Assembly (NCBI GenBank): GCA_011317545.1 | Contig: WUJK01000012.1 | Coordinates: 1,563,001-1,627,000, forward strand | Reading direction: 5' to 3' | DNA from: Coniella vitis | Lineage: Eukaryota; Ascomycota; Sordariomycetes; Diaporthales; Schizoparmaceae | DNA length: 64,000 nt | Part shown: positions 32,514 to 43,300 of the stretch, in pieces | Layout: every line of letters begins with the position of its first letter | Numbering within the stretch: position 1 is the stretch's first letter | Program-made: the position numbers and the translations under genes | The notes under the pieces: model-generated | What the model was told of the DNA's origin: nothing | The model's database searches: none | The model's input: only the letters and a program-made list of their open reading frames with translations

Positions 32514-35284
32514 GCATACACACGCAGAGATTGGCTTTGTATGTACTTCCAAGTTACTATATGATCGAGAGCCACCAGGAAGCTGCAATCTGATGATTCT
32601 GGCCTTCTACAATCAATTTGGTTTGAGCTCAAGGTTGGGGTTAGGAAACAGGTTTGATACAAGAAGTAGAAAGAAAGAAAACAAAAAGGATTGGGGGTGC
32701 CAGGGGATGAGAGAATATATTTCAAAGTTTGATAGCAAGCCGTAACGAACGGTAAAGCGGTCTTGTGGTCTAGTGGTATGATTCTTGCTTGCCCTGTGTT
32801 ATGTCATTGGTGATTGAGTAGAACTGTTGTGCAAGGTTTTGGGATTTCAAGTTTGGATTTCCGTTTCCTAAGATGTTAATATGGATTTCAGGTTCTGGTC
32901 TCTCTCTGTCAAGGAGCAATTCGAATCTTATGGGAGGGTTTGTTTAACGGGCCCCATTTCCGCCGGGCCAGAGAGATAGGCTCATATGCAGCGGGGCGCT
33001 GCGTTCAATAAATAGCACTATTCTATTTTTGAGGTGTTTGTACCGTAGGCTCATGTCAAGATCGTGGGTTTGGAGGTTGCGCCAGTCTGGGAGAGTCAGG
33101 AATGACACTGGCCGTCGAGACGATCTTATTGCCTGTATTGGCTGATTGTTCCATGTGAGTGAATTAGATAACAAGTACCGTTCAGACCTTGACATCTTTG
33201 ATGGAAGCTTCTAATTTCGAAATAAACAATTAGAACCTTTGTACTTCCAAGGAGACAAATAGCACAAGCCAAAACACGACTTGTTTCTGGCTAGTGTGCC
33301 CTTACTTAAAACCTTCTTGAAATACTCCCGGCAACGTAGAATCTGACCGTAGAGATCCACGGTATTAATCAAGACGCGCAACGCTTTACTCTTCCTTGTG
33401 CCTCCCTTTTCTCTGGCCAGGTCGGAATCTAGGTTGTGGAGAGCATGCTCAAGCACCCACGCTCGTACTGGAACAAACTAAGGGCATTGGTTGTGGTTGC
33501 AAAGAAGGATATCAATATCTTAATCATGGTGGAACACCGTGAAAAGGACTAGCTAGACCAGTTGTCGTTCTATAAGTCGAAACGGCAAGCAACGGATTTG
33601 AGTCTAATTGCTAATGGAATCAGTTGCTGTACGAGGCTTGGTTGCAAAGAGGGTTCTGCTCCCCAGCCTTCAGGGCACCGTGGGCAGACTTAACATTCCT
33701 CTGTAGCCAGAGGGAGGGTGCACGCGGATGTTGGTTTATGTAACATACCCAATGCCACCAACATCACTGTCATCACCAGCTTTGCCCAAACTAAGCCGTG
33801 AAAGGGACCAAGGTATGCTCTGGGAAGCAGTCAGCCAGCTAGGCCCGGAGCAGCCTACCGCTTTGTAGAATGGTGCTCTACCTGGCTAAGGTATGTGTGT
33901 GCGACGTTGCAACACATACTTCTACAGTAGCCCAGGACGCGGATTCTACAGCCTCACCTCCCAGCTCGAATCGCCCAACACAATGCTCGAACTTCTCCTG
34001 GGGACGACCGTGATATAGCATACAAGACTGGGCTTTATGTTGGGTTACATAGTAAGTAGCCTTGCACGTTAGCACTGCCCCAATGCTCATACAGCCATCT
34101 TGGATGATTTCCGTGCGTGAGTCAATGGTTGAAAGTGCTCTTACAATACTTGGTCAATGGTTTCGAATTGGGTATTTTGAACATTAGTGATTTCCGTATA
34201 ATATTCCCATGGGGCCTGGGCTAAGTACAAGAATTGGCCCTATGCTTGAAAGATCAAGTCGAGGAGACTTGGCAGGAATTCCAAACGACATCAGTTGATG
34301 CTATTTCGTTATCATTGATAGTTTACGAATTCGATGCCAAACCTCAAGTCGCAACGATCCCTTGGGGGAACTCTATGTTATTGCCTACTTCTTTGGCGCC
34401 TTCTCTTGTATTTGACTGCAATAATATGGCTTGATATCCTCCGAGTTGCCCACAGTATGGTCATACATTCGCTGCTTAGAGAGATCTGTGCCAATATGCC
34501 ATGCCATCTTTCTTCCCTCACCTAGAGACGTATCGAACTGTCTCGAATCCATTCCTTGTGTCTCATGAGATAATGCATTCATTGGTTGGAAACTCTAAGC
34601 ATTGCATCATCAGTATGGTAATATTGATGCTTGTCTTGGGATAATATGAATAAAACTTTTCAAAGATAAAGGCTATACTATTGCCGTTCTTTTTTAGGGG
34701 CTTCAAACGAAAAGGCGATGCGGGGACAGGACACTGCGAACATTCTTACAGAATCAAGGACCCTTATATATTGTAGTATACGGCTAGCTATTCTTAGGGA
34801 TAAAGATTCTTAGGACTATAATAATCGAATATAAAGCCTACGGTTTGGTAAAGATAATACGTTTACTATATAAAGTACTTAAACGAGTTATTAAATTTAT
34901 GAGAGAGAGAATCGCGCTTAAATTTAGAACTTTACTTTAGTATATTATGATAGTTATTACTTATATAAATATTATACTGATAGACTTTATTATATATATA
35001 AATAAGCCAAATATTAACCTTATTATATTCTTTTAATAGCTCTTATATAGAAAGAAATAAGTATAAAAGAGACTTTGTAATAATAAGCGAAAAGTGTTGG
35101 AGTAAATAGATAATATAGTAATTAGATATATTAAGTGCGAGAGTATAGAAAAAGAGACTATCGTAGGCTAGTACGCCCGAAGGGCTAAAACGTACGCAGA
35201 CACGAGGTCCTACTTCCTTTATCTACTAAATTAACTAACAAAGTAAGCTCAAGACAGCAGCATAGGCGCAAGAATCACTATACA
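32514..35284. other. Intergenic region, 3' part AT-rich and RIP-like
   Basis: No gene supported. A tRNA-like fragment lies at 32762-32791. From about 34740 to 35235 base composition drops to the level of the retroelements further on, with TA-rich decay and few CA/TG. This suggests an old mutated repeat whose identity I cannot recover. Confidence 0.5.
32762..32791 (+). other. Truncated tRNA-Pro-like fragment
   Basis: CTTGTGGTCTAGTGGTATGA, followed by TTCTTGCTT, matches the 5' half of fungal tRNA-Pro (acceptor strand, A box, D arm and start of the anticodon stem) and then diverges before the anticodon. There is no B box downstream. Confidence 0.5.
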
Positions 35285-37461
35285 TTACCCCTCGATCTTT
35301 TCAGGTTGAAGAACCGCATCCTGTGCCTTATTCCCTTGTGTTCTTACATCATGCCAACCCATACCCCAAAGCACGAGCATCCCCATTGAGGATACTGCCG
35401 CAACGAAATAGAATACCCGGTTAATACTGATAGCATATGCAGCAAGGACCCCAGGGAGATCGCCACGCTCAACAATGGCACGAAATCCCGTAGCCCCCGC
35501 CCGGATGACTGCTGCGCCATCGACTTGCGGTGCTTTGGCCTGTAGCTCAGACTTCAGGCTTGAGTCAAAAATGACGTTGCACACGACCAGGACAATAGCT
35601 GGACCGAGCGATTGCGCGAAAACGACGACGGCCATACCGGTGGCAAGTTCTTGTTCTCCGACGGCGGCCTGGATGGCGATAATGGCCTTTGTTTGGTAGT
35701 GGGATTAGCGTTTCGTATCATCAAAATGTGTTCTTTCTGACGTACTGATTGCATATTAAGCCCTGACCCAACGCCTGCCAGAATTTGGAAGCCGACCCAT
35801 TCTCCAGTCGCACTTCCCACCTTGAGCAGCGAATATAGTCCACTTCCCAGGGCAAGCAAAACAGTGCCAACTACAGCCAACGGTATCACATAGCCCATCT
35901 TTTGTACTAAGGTCTAGTAAGCAATTCATCTTATCTCGAGATGAACGGATCCTGATCTTCAAAACTCACAAAGAACTCCGGAGAGAATAGCCATGAAGAT
36001 TTGTGGCAGAATCGTAGGCAGAAGATATACGCCACTAAGCATCGCGGTAACGTTGTTGATAGCCTGGAAGTAGATTGGAAGAAAAAATGTCGCGCCGTAG
36101 ATGGCCGAGAACAAGAAAGCCTGGAAGAGCCCCGATGACCATACAACTGCCTGCTTGATCATTGAGTACGGGAGTAGTGCATTGTCTCCTTTGTGTCGAT
36201 TCCAGATGAGCCATACAGCAAAAGTCACACCGGATCCACAAAATAGCCCGATGACAGTGGACGACTTCCATGGGTATGTATTGCCGCCATACTGAAGAGC
36301 AAGTAGGAGTTGGAGGACGGCAGGTGCAAAGAGAGCAAATCCGACAAGGTCCAGGTAGTGGTGTAGTCTCGCGAGAACCTCGACGGGCTTTTGCTTTGGC
36401 CTTTGCTCGGGAATTCGCACCAAAAGGATAACGAGTGCAGTCAAGGCTCCCAGCGGCAAGTTAACATAAAAGCCTGGGGTGTTCATCAGTGGACCGCTCT
36501 TCTTGCTGAACAGGCGGACTGGAAAAGTACTTGCACCATCTCCATGTAGTATACGAGGTAAAAGCACCTCCGATAAGAGGTCCTGCTATTAGACCGATCT
36601 GGTTGACTGTGGCAATGACCGTGTGAGCGTCGGCGCACCTAGCATGGAGAAGGAAACTTACAGCCCATGGTCAGACCGATGAGTGCTGACTCTGCGCATT
36701 AGTATCTATGAAATGTCCCAAGAGTTTCAAGTTCATTTACGTACCAGGGCGCTTCTCAAAGGGTGCACAGCTCGAAATAATGGTTATGGCACCGTTGATG
36801 ATGCCAGCAGCGCCAAGCCCAGCGACGGCGCGTCCGACAATCAACATTTTGGATGAGACCGCAACACCACACAAAATGGAACCAAGCTCAAAGACGGCGA
36901 AAAAGGATAAAAACGACCACTTGATAACAACGTGAGCAAAGAAGCTAGGCTGTAGATATTAGCAGAATGGGGATCGTGATCACGAACCTTGGTGTTGAAG
37001 TATGAGTAAACCTTGCCTGTGAGAAGCTGCGGAGCTGCACTGCAACCAAATCTTAGAAGAACGTCTTCTGTTCGAACGAGGTGATTCACGAACCTGCCAA
37101 ATTGGTATGCACTGGCATACCACCCGACATCTGGGAGCGAATTGAAAGTGGTGGTAATACGTGGGATTGCCTGGAGGTTCGCGAGTAAGTGACGCGCTCC
37201 GCGAGAACGCTGAAAACGGGGACTACTTACTGTGCTGACAACCATCGTATCCAATAGTGTCAAGAAACAAGCAAGAGCGACGCTCGCGACAACCAGCGCC
37301 AGCTTGATGCCTGTCACATATTCGATTTCATTGTCGTGGTGATCGTTCGAGTTGCCTTCCTCGTCCTTGGAACCCGTTACCGACTTCTCCCTAGGTGATG
37401 GCTGCGCCTTCTGGCCATGCTCAGGAGCGGAGGAGCAAGGAGTTGACGCCAAGTCCGACAT
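35285..37461 (-). CDS. DHA2-type MFS efflux transporter, 577 aa, 9 exons
   Basis: Proton-driven multidrug or metabolite exporter (14-helix DHA2 class), plasma membrane. Nine exons splice in frame: 37461-37231, 37170-37094, 37039-36988, 36949-36745, 36691-36662, 36606-36535, 36473-35970, 35906-35746 and 35686-35285. Landmarks: the start-of-helix-1 motif LDTMVVSTAIPRIT, DVGWYASAYQFG, GRAVAGLGAAGIINGA, CAPFEKRP, motif C (GLIAGPLIGGAFTSYTTWRWCFY), then RIPEQRPKQKPVEV and many hydrophobic helices to the C-terminus. The sixth intron (36534-36474) uses a GC donor (GCAAGT); the alternative GT next to it gives a stop, so GC-AG is required. No inactivating change is visible. DHA2 exporters are frequent members of secondary-metabolite clusters. 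An in-frame ATG at 37530 is an alternative start. Confidence 0.93.
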
Positions 37462-38519
37462 GCTCGCGGCCTGTGTTAAGCTGCCGAATTGTTTGCGAGG
37501 AATTTGTTGCTGAGTGTTTAGAAAGAGCACTAACTCTAAGCCTAAGCAGCGATGGGAATTGTGGAAGTTGGGCCAAGTTCGCTGAGCTTGTAGGTGGACA
37601 ACAAACAGCTTGCTTCCTGACCACCCTACCTAGGTCGTCCGGTAGCAGGGTCCTTGCCCCTTCTTCCGGTTTCCCTGGGTCTTACAAGAATAAATACGAG
37701 ATGCAATAATTGAGTTGAGCAACTACCACGCCATTCTAAGCACCTTGCAGCAGGCGGCAAAGTACCGCGCATAGGACCGTAAGATCAGCCTTGAGACATA
37801 CAGAATACCAGAGGCGTGTCTAGAGTAAAATCAGGCCTGCCGTTCCATTTGACGCTGGGTATTTTGGTTCAAGGTTCTATAGTGATATAGGTACACCTTC
37901 ATCGGCTGGTACAAAAGATGGCAACCATTCTGCACCGCCCCCAACAAGAAGAAAATTTCAACACCCATCTGCTCCTGTTGTGCAACGTCAAAAGTGGCGT
38001 GAGAGCCACCTCATGCATATTAAGTAGCCATTAATCTGCAGAGTACATGTCAAATTTCCGACCCAGCAGAGGCTGCAAGTGTTGTGTAACGTCTAATACG
38101 AGCACCTTCGCTTTGCTACGGTTCGTGCCGACGGCACGGCAAAGAGAATATAAGAATATTTTTAATAATAAAATTTATTCTTTATAGCTTTTAGAAAAAC
38201 TAAGAATAAGATTATATTAATATATTCTATTATTATATTAAAGAAAATTTAAAACTTAAATTTAATATATTTAAGATATTTATATATAAAACTAAATTTT
38301 AAAATATTATAAATTATATTATTATTAATTAAATTAATAATAATACTTTTCTATTTATTTATTATTTAAATTATTTATTTAGTTTATAAGTATATCTATA
38401 TATATATATATATAGATAGATTTTTATTTTATATTTATATTTAATAAGATATATTAAGTTTCTCTTTATATATAATATTATTTTATATATAAAAAGAAAC
38501 TTAATATATAATTTTATAA

Positions 38520-38879
38520 GTTTTATTAATTTATAATATTATTTCTTTATTTTATATCTTTTTATCTTTTTATCTTTTTTTTCTTTTTTTCTTTTTATCT
38601 CTTTATCTTTTTATCTCTTTATATTTTATTCTTTTATTTCTTTATTTCTTTATTTCTTTTTTTTTCTTTATTCTTTTATTCTTTTATTCTTTTATTCTTT
38701 TATTCTTTTATTCTTTTATTCTTTTATTCTTTTATTCTTTTATTCTTTTATTCTTTTATTCTTTTATTCTTTTATTCTTTTATTCTTTTATTCTTTTATT
38801 CTTTTATTCTTTTATTCTTTTATTCTTTTATTCTTTTATTCTTTTATTCTTTTATTCTTTTATTCTTTTATTCTTTTAT
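38520..38879 (+). repeat. Microsatellite (ATTCTTTT)n
   Basis: A degenerate TCTTTTTA start gives way at about 38,664 to roughly 27 near-perfect copies of the 8-mer ATTCTTTT, ending in TATATAAAGC. It lies about 80 bp outside the LTR of element A. Confidence 0.95.
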
Positions 38880-38952
38880 ATAAAGCTTATATAATAATAC
38901 TAAGCTATACTTAGCTTTTAAAGTAATAATAATAAATATTATATATTATAAA

Positions 38953-38957
38953 GCTAA
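38953..38957. repeat. Target-site duplication GCTAA of element A (left)
   Basis: GCTAA directly abuts the LTR at 38958 and is repeated right after the other LTR (46568-46572). Confidence 0.85.
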
Positions 38958-39426
38958 TATAATAATCCTTGCCTAAATCCCGGATTCTGGAAGTACCTAT
39001 AAGTTGTATATTCGCAGGTGGGGAAGTATTACCTTTAAGTCTTCGTACGTTATCGAGCAATATTAAGTATTATAAGTAATTAAAAGGGATTACCCTATTA
39101 TATAAAATAATATTTAGATTTATAACTAAAGACTATAAGGAAAACTATCTAATAGCTAGGAAATCCACCGTCCTTATATCCTTCCGTTATTCTAGTAAGT
39201 CGATATAGTCGATATCGATCCTATCGATCTATAGTATACTAGTCGATATAGTCGATATCGATTCTATCGATCGTATAACTATTAGGACCCTAACCCTAAT
39301 TATATTATTATAAATATCTAGATATCCTTATATAAGAGATCCCTATCGGTCCGTTAAGGTTCCGATTTACTAATATATAGTTACGCTAGCCTATTCCTAT
39401 AACCTATATATTTATAGGTTATAATA
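38958..39426 (-). repeat. 3' LTR of element A, 469 bp
   Basis: Same length as its partner at 46099-46567. In the stretches I compared, differences are C/T or G/A transitions, as expected from RIP after insertion. It contains CCCTAACCCTAA at about 39,289. Confidence 0.93.
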
Positions 39427-39803
39427 TTATCTCCCTTCTATTAATCTTTATCCCTAAAGACCTATAATATTTCCGTAAATAATCCTACCTAATATTCTTA
39501 CTTCGGATTATACTTTCCTAATTCGTTATATCGTCGTCTTCTCGTATAACGAAACCTTATTCGTTAAATCTAAGGTCTAATTCTACTAAACAGAAGTTAT
39601 CCTTATACTTAATTATTCTTTCGAACGCCTTCGAAATACGTCCTTATTCTTACTATAATTCTAAGGGTAAGACTTCTTATTAAGTTTCCCCTAGTAATTC
39701 TTCTCGCTACGCCGAATATATACGTTTAAAGCTTCCTTATTACAATATTTTAGAGATAACTAATTCTATCGACCTTCTATATATCTCTTTATAATATTAA
39801 AAA

Positions 39804-40058
39804 TTAGAGGATAAGATCGAGGAGCTAGAAGATAAACTAATACGTTTATATAGGTAGAAGAAGATATAGTAAGAGCGGATAATATATATTATTCGTCGGG
39901 GTTTATCGAATCTAGAAGACTTAGATTATATAAAACGTAAGGAGGCAGAGAAGGAGCGTTTAGCCGCCGAGGCTAAATATCGTTCTATAGAGCCGACCGT
40001 TCCTAAAGGCCTATTACCTAAGGGTTTTATAGCTACCGTATTAGAGGATTTTAATTAA
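39804..40058 (+). pseudogene. Decayed antisense reading frame in element A
   Basis: On the strand opposite to gag-pol, between chromodomain and 3' LTR, one frame runs 84 codons with only three stops (all TAG/TAA, the RIP products of CAG/CAA/TGG). It reads LEDKIEELEDKL at the start, then NLEDLDYIKRKEAEKERLA, and ends in a Pro/Gly-rich part (PKGLLPKGF). The Glu/Lys heptad-like character suggests a coiled coil. The start codon is not recoverable. In such mutated DNA a frame this open is unusual, but chance cannot be excluded. Confidence 0.45.
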
Positions 40059-40222
40059 TCTAGGATTTCTCCGTTATCTCCGTCTAATTTTCTTATTAGT
40101 AATCTATAGGGTATTAGGGCTTCTAGTTCGTAACTTCGATTTCTTTTAGAGTTATTACTAATAATCCTTAATAAGGGGCCTGGTTATTCCTATAGGTAGC
40201 TATTATAGTTAAAGATACGAAT

Positions 40223-40294
40223 AGTCTTATAGCTTAGTAGTTAGAGCTCCTAGTTTCTTATTAGGAGGTCCGGGGTTCGATTTCCTATAGTACC
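40223..40294 (+). tRNA. tRNA-like sequence inside element A (RIP-mutated)
   Basis: A 72-nt sequence folds as a tRNA if RIP transitions are allowed. Acceptor AGTCTTA/TAGTACC, T8-A9, D arm GCTT...GAGC with A box TAGCTTAGTAG, anticodon stem CCTAG/TTAGG with 7-nt loop TTTCTTA (TCT at the anticodon position, Arg-like), variable loop, and T arm CGGGG-TTCGATT-TCCTA with B box GGTTCGATTTC. A run of ten T (40319-40328) follows, a Pol III terminator. An 11-bp inverted repeat (AGCTATTATAG / CTATAATAaCT) encloses it. Not expected to be functional now. It is antisense to the element's genes. Confidence 0.7.
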
Positions 40295-40339
40295 TTCTCT
40301 ATCCGAGGCTATAATAACTTTTTTTTTTCGTATTCTTTA

Positions 40340-43300
40340 ATAAGGTATTATTTTCCGCGTCCGCATTTATATAAATCGAGAATCTATTCGACTTCGTATT
40401 ATGCTTATTCTGGTTCGATAATATCTATATCGTATAAGAATTCTACGTCTACTAGTGCTAGTTTTAAAAGTAAAATATAGAATACTAGGTATAAACGTAT
40501 ATATAGGATTTCGAGTTTATAGTTAACTAGTGAAATTTATCGTATAATTTTATAAGGTCCGAGTTTTTTATAATCGAGTTTATTGCTAGGTCTAATAGTT
40601 TTAATATTTTTATAGTTAAGGTAGACTTTATCTCCCTTTTATAGGATTAGTCCTTTAATCCTTTTCTAATTAGCGTATTTCGTTATTTATTCTTTAATAT
40701 CCTAAAGTATATATCGAGTATCTTCGTATAATTACTTAATTCTCTTAGCGTATTAGTCTGCCGTTTCTGCGTTTCCGCTTAATAGTATTTTATAGTATAC
40801 CGTAAGGTTATATCTATAGAATAGGAAGAATAGTAATTTTCCTATATTCGTTATATCTATATTATTATAAGCGAATTATACGGTTAGTAAAAGTTCGACC
40901 TAATTATCTTACTTATAGTTAACGTAGTATCGTAGATATTATTCTATAATCTAATTAATACGTTCTATTTATCCGTCTATCTAAGGATAAAATACCGTAG
41001 ATATATATTATATCGTTCCGAGGTATTTAGTAAGTAAGATCCAGAATTTTAATATAAATTTTCTATCTCTATCTAATATAATTTCCTAAGGTATTCTATA
41101 GTTAGCGATAATAATATAGAGGAATATATATACGAGTTCTTCTATAATACTATTTTCTTTATATAGTAGGAAGTATATATACTTACTTAGTCTATAAACT
41201 ACTACTAAAATACTATCGTACTATACTTTAGTTAAGGGTTCTCGTAAAAGAGATAGCTTAGTAATAAAGTCTAGACTAATAGATAACTAAATAGTTATAG
41301 ATACTAATAGAGGTTATAATAATCCGTAAGGTTTATATCGTTCTATCTTATTCCGTTTATATATATTATAGTTATTAATAATATCTATAACTCGTTTCTT
41401 AAGGTTTAATAGATTCTAATAGCGTTAGATCCTTTTATAGGTTACTCTAATTCCTTAATATCTATATACTAGTATACTATAGATACTTTTAATATAATCG
41501 TTTTATTCTAATATTATTATACTATCGAGGTTAGGTATTTCTCCTTCGATATATAGTATTACGTTAAGTTCCTTAATAATAGATAGTATAATAAGGTTAC
41601 CTTCCGAATCTTTTTTAAAGATTATTATAATATCTTAATCTTTATTATTACTATCCTTATAGTTTAACCGTCTACTAAGAGTATCTATTTATTCGTTTTC
41701 CTTACCTTTATAATAGGTAATCTTAAAGTCGAATTCTAATAGAAATTCGTACTATCTAACTTATCGTTTATTAAGCTGCTTTATCGAGGTAAATACTTAG
41801 AGATTCTTATAATCCGTATATATAAGAATTTATTATTTTACGCCGATAAGGTAGTATTGCTATTCCCTAAAGGCTTCTATTATTACTATAAGTTCCTAAT
41901 CGGGCGTTCCGTAATTAAGTTCTAATCCGTTTAACTTTTTACTAAAGTTACTAATTATCCGTAATCGTCCTTTATTATCTTATTATCCGAGTTATCTACT
42001 AAATATATAATCTAATATATCCGTCTCGATCTCGAAAACTTTATCTTAATCTACTTCGATTAGGATTAGTTCTAATATAATTATATCCTTAATTATATTA
42101 AAGGCTTTCTATACCTATTTATTCTAATCGAAGGTAATATCCTTTTTCGTAAGTTCCGTAAGTAATATTATAATACCGCTATAGTTTTTAATAAATTATC
42201 GGTAGAAGTTAGTATAGCTTAAGAAGGCTTTAATATCCTTAATATTCTAAGGTATAGGCTAATCCCTAACTACCTATACTTTATCTTTCTATATTTATAT
42301 ATACCCTAGTATAATAATATATCTAAGGTAATTAACTTCTTAAGTATTCTAGTTATATTTAGTAGGTTCTACTAAAATCTTATTATCTTAGAGGATTTAT
42401 AGGATTATTATAATATACTTCTAATATTCCTCGAATATCTTTAAGTAAATAAGGATATTATCTAAGTAAGCGATTATAAAATAGTCGAGGTATTTATATA
42501 AGATAAAGTTTATTATTTCCTAGAATAATATAGGGGCGTTAGTAAGTCCGAATAGTATAATAAGATATTCGAAATATCTATAGCGTATTCTAAACGCTAT
42601 TTTCTATTCTTCTCCGGGTTTAATACGGATATATATATATCCTTCTTTAAGGTTAAGGGCTATAAACTATTAGGCTCCTCTAAGTCTATCTCTAAGTTCC
42701 TTAAAGAGAGGTAAGGGGTATTAATTCTTAATTATAATATTATTAAGTTACCGATAGTTAATATATAGCTATAGTTTACCGTTTTTCTTTAGTATAAATA
42801 GGATTAGGTATCCTATTAGTAAATAGGAAGGTCTAATATAGCCTTTCTTAAGATTTTCGTCGATATATTCTCTAAGTACTTTAAGTTTATCCTTATTTAA
42901 TCCGTAGATAGGAAAGAACTTTAGTTATTCTCCTTCTTTAAATAGGATCTTATAGTTATATAGGCTATACTCTAGTAGGCCGTTATCGAATTTTCCTTAA
43001 AATAGTTTTATAAACTTCCGATACTCTTCTAGTATACCGGAGAGGTTTCGAAACGTATATTCGTCTTATATAATTACTATTATAATCAGATATCGTTATA
43101 TATACTTAGTTCCTTCTTAAACTTATCGTAATAATATATCCTATTATCTATAGAATCCTATTATATCGTATCCTAATCTATTATATCCCTAATTCTATTA
43201 GGTATTAATTATTACTAGATCCTTCTCTATAAGCTATCGAGGTTTATTATATCCTAGGGTAGTTATCGTCTTAGCTCTTCTCGATTTAGAGGTATATATA

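Larger units (their letters stand above)
37462..38957. other. Promoter side of the MFS gene, then AT-rich flank of element A
   Basis: Normal composition to about 38,150, followed by an abrupt change to TA-rich sequence. A long ATTCTTTT microsatellite is listed separately. No gene. Confidence 0.6.
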
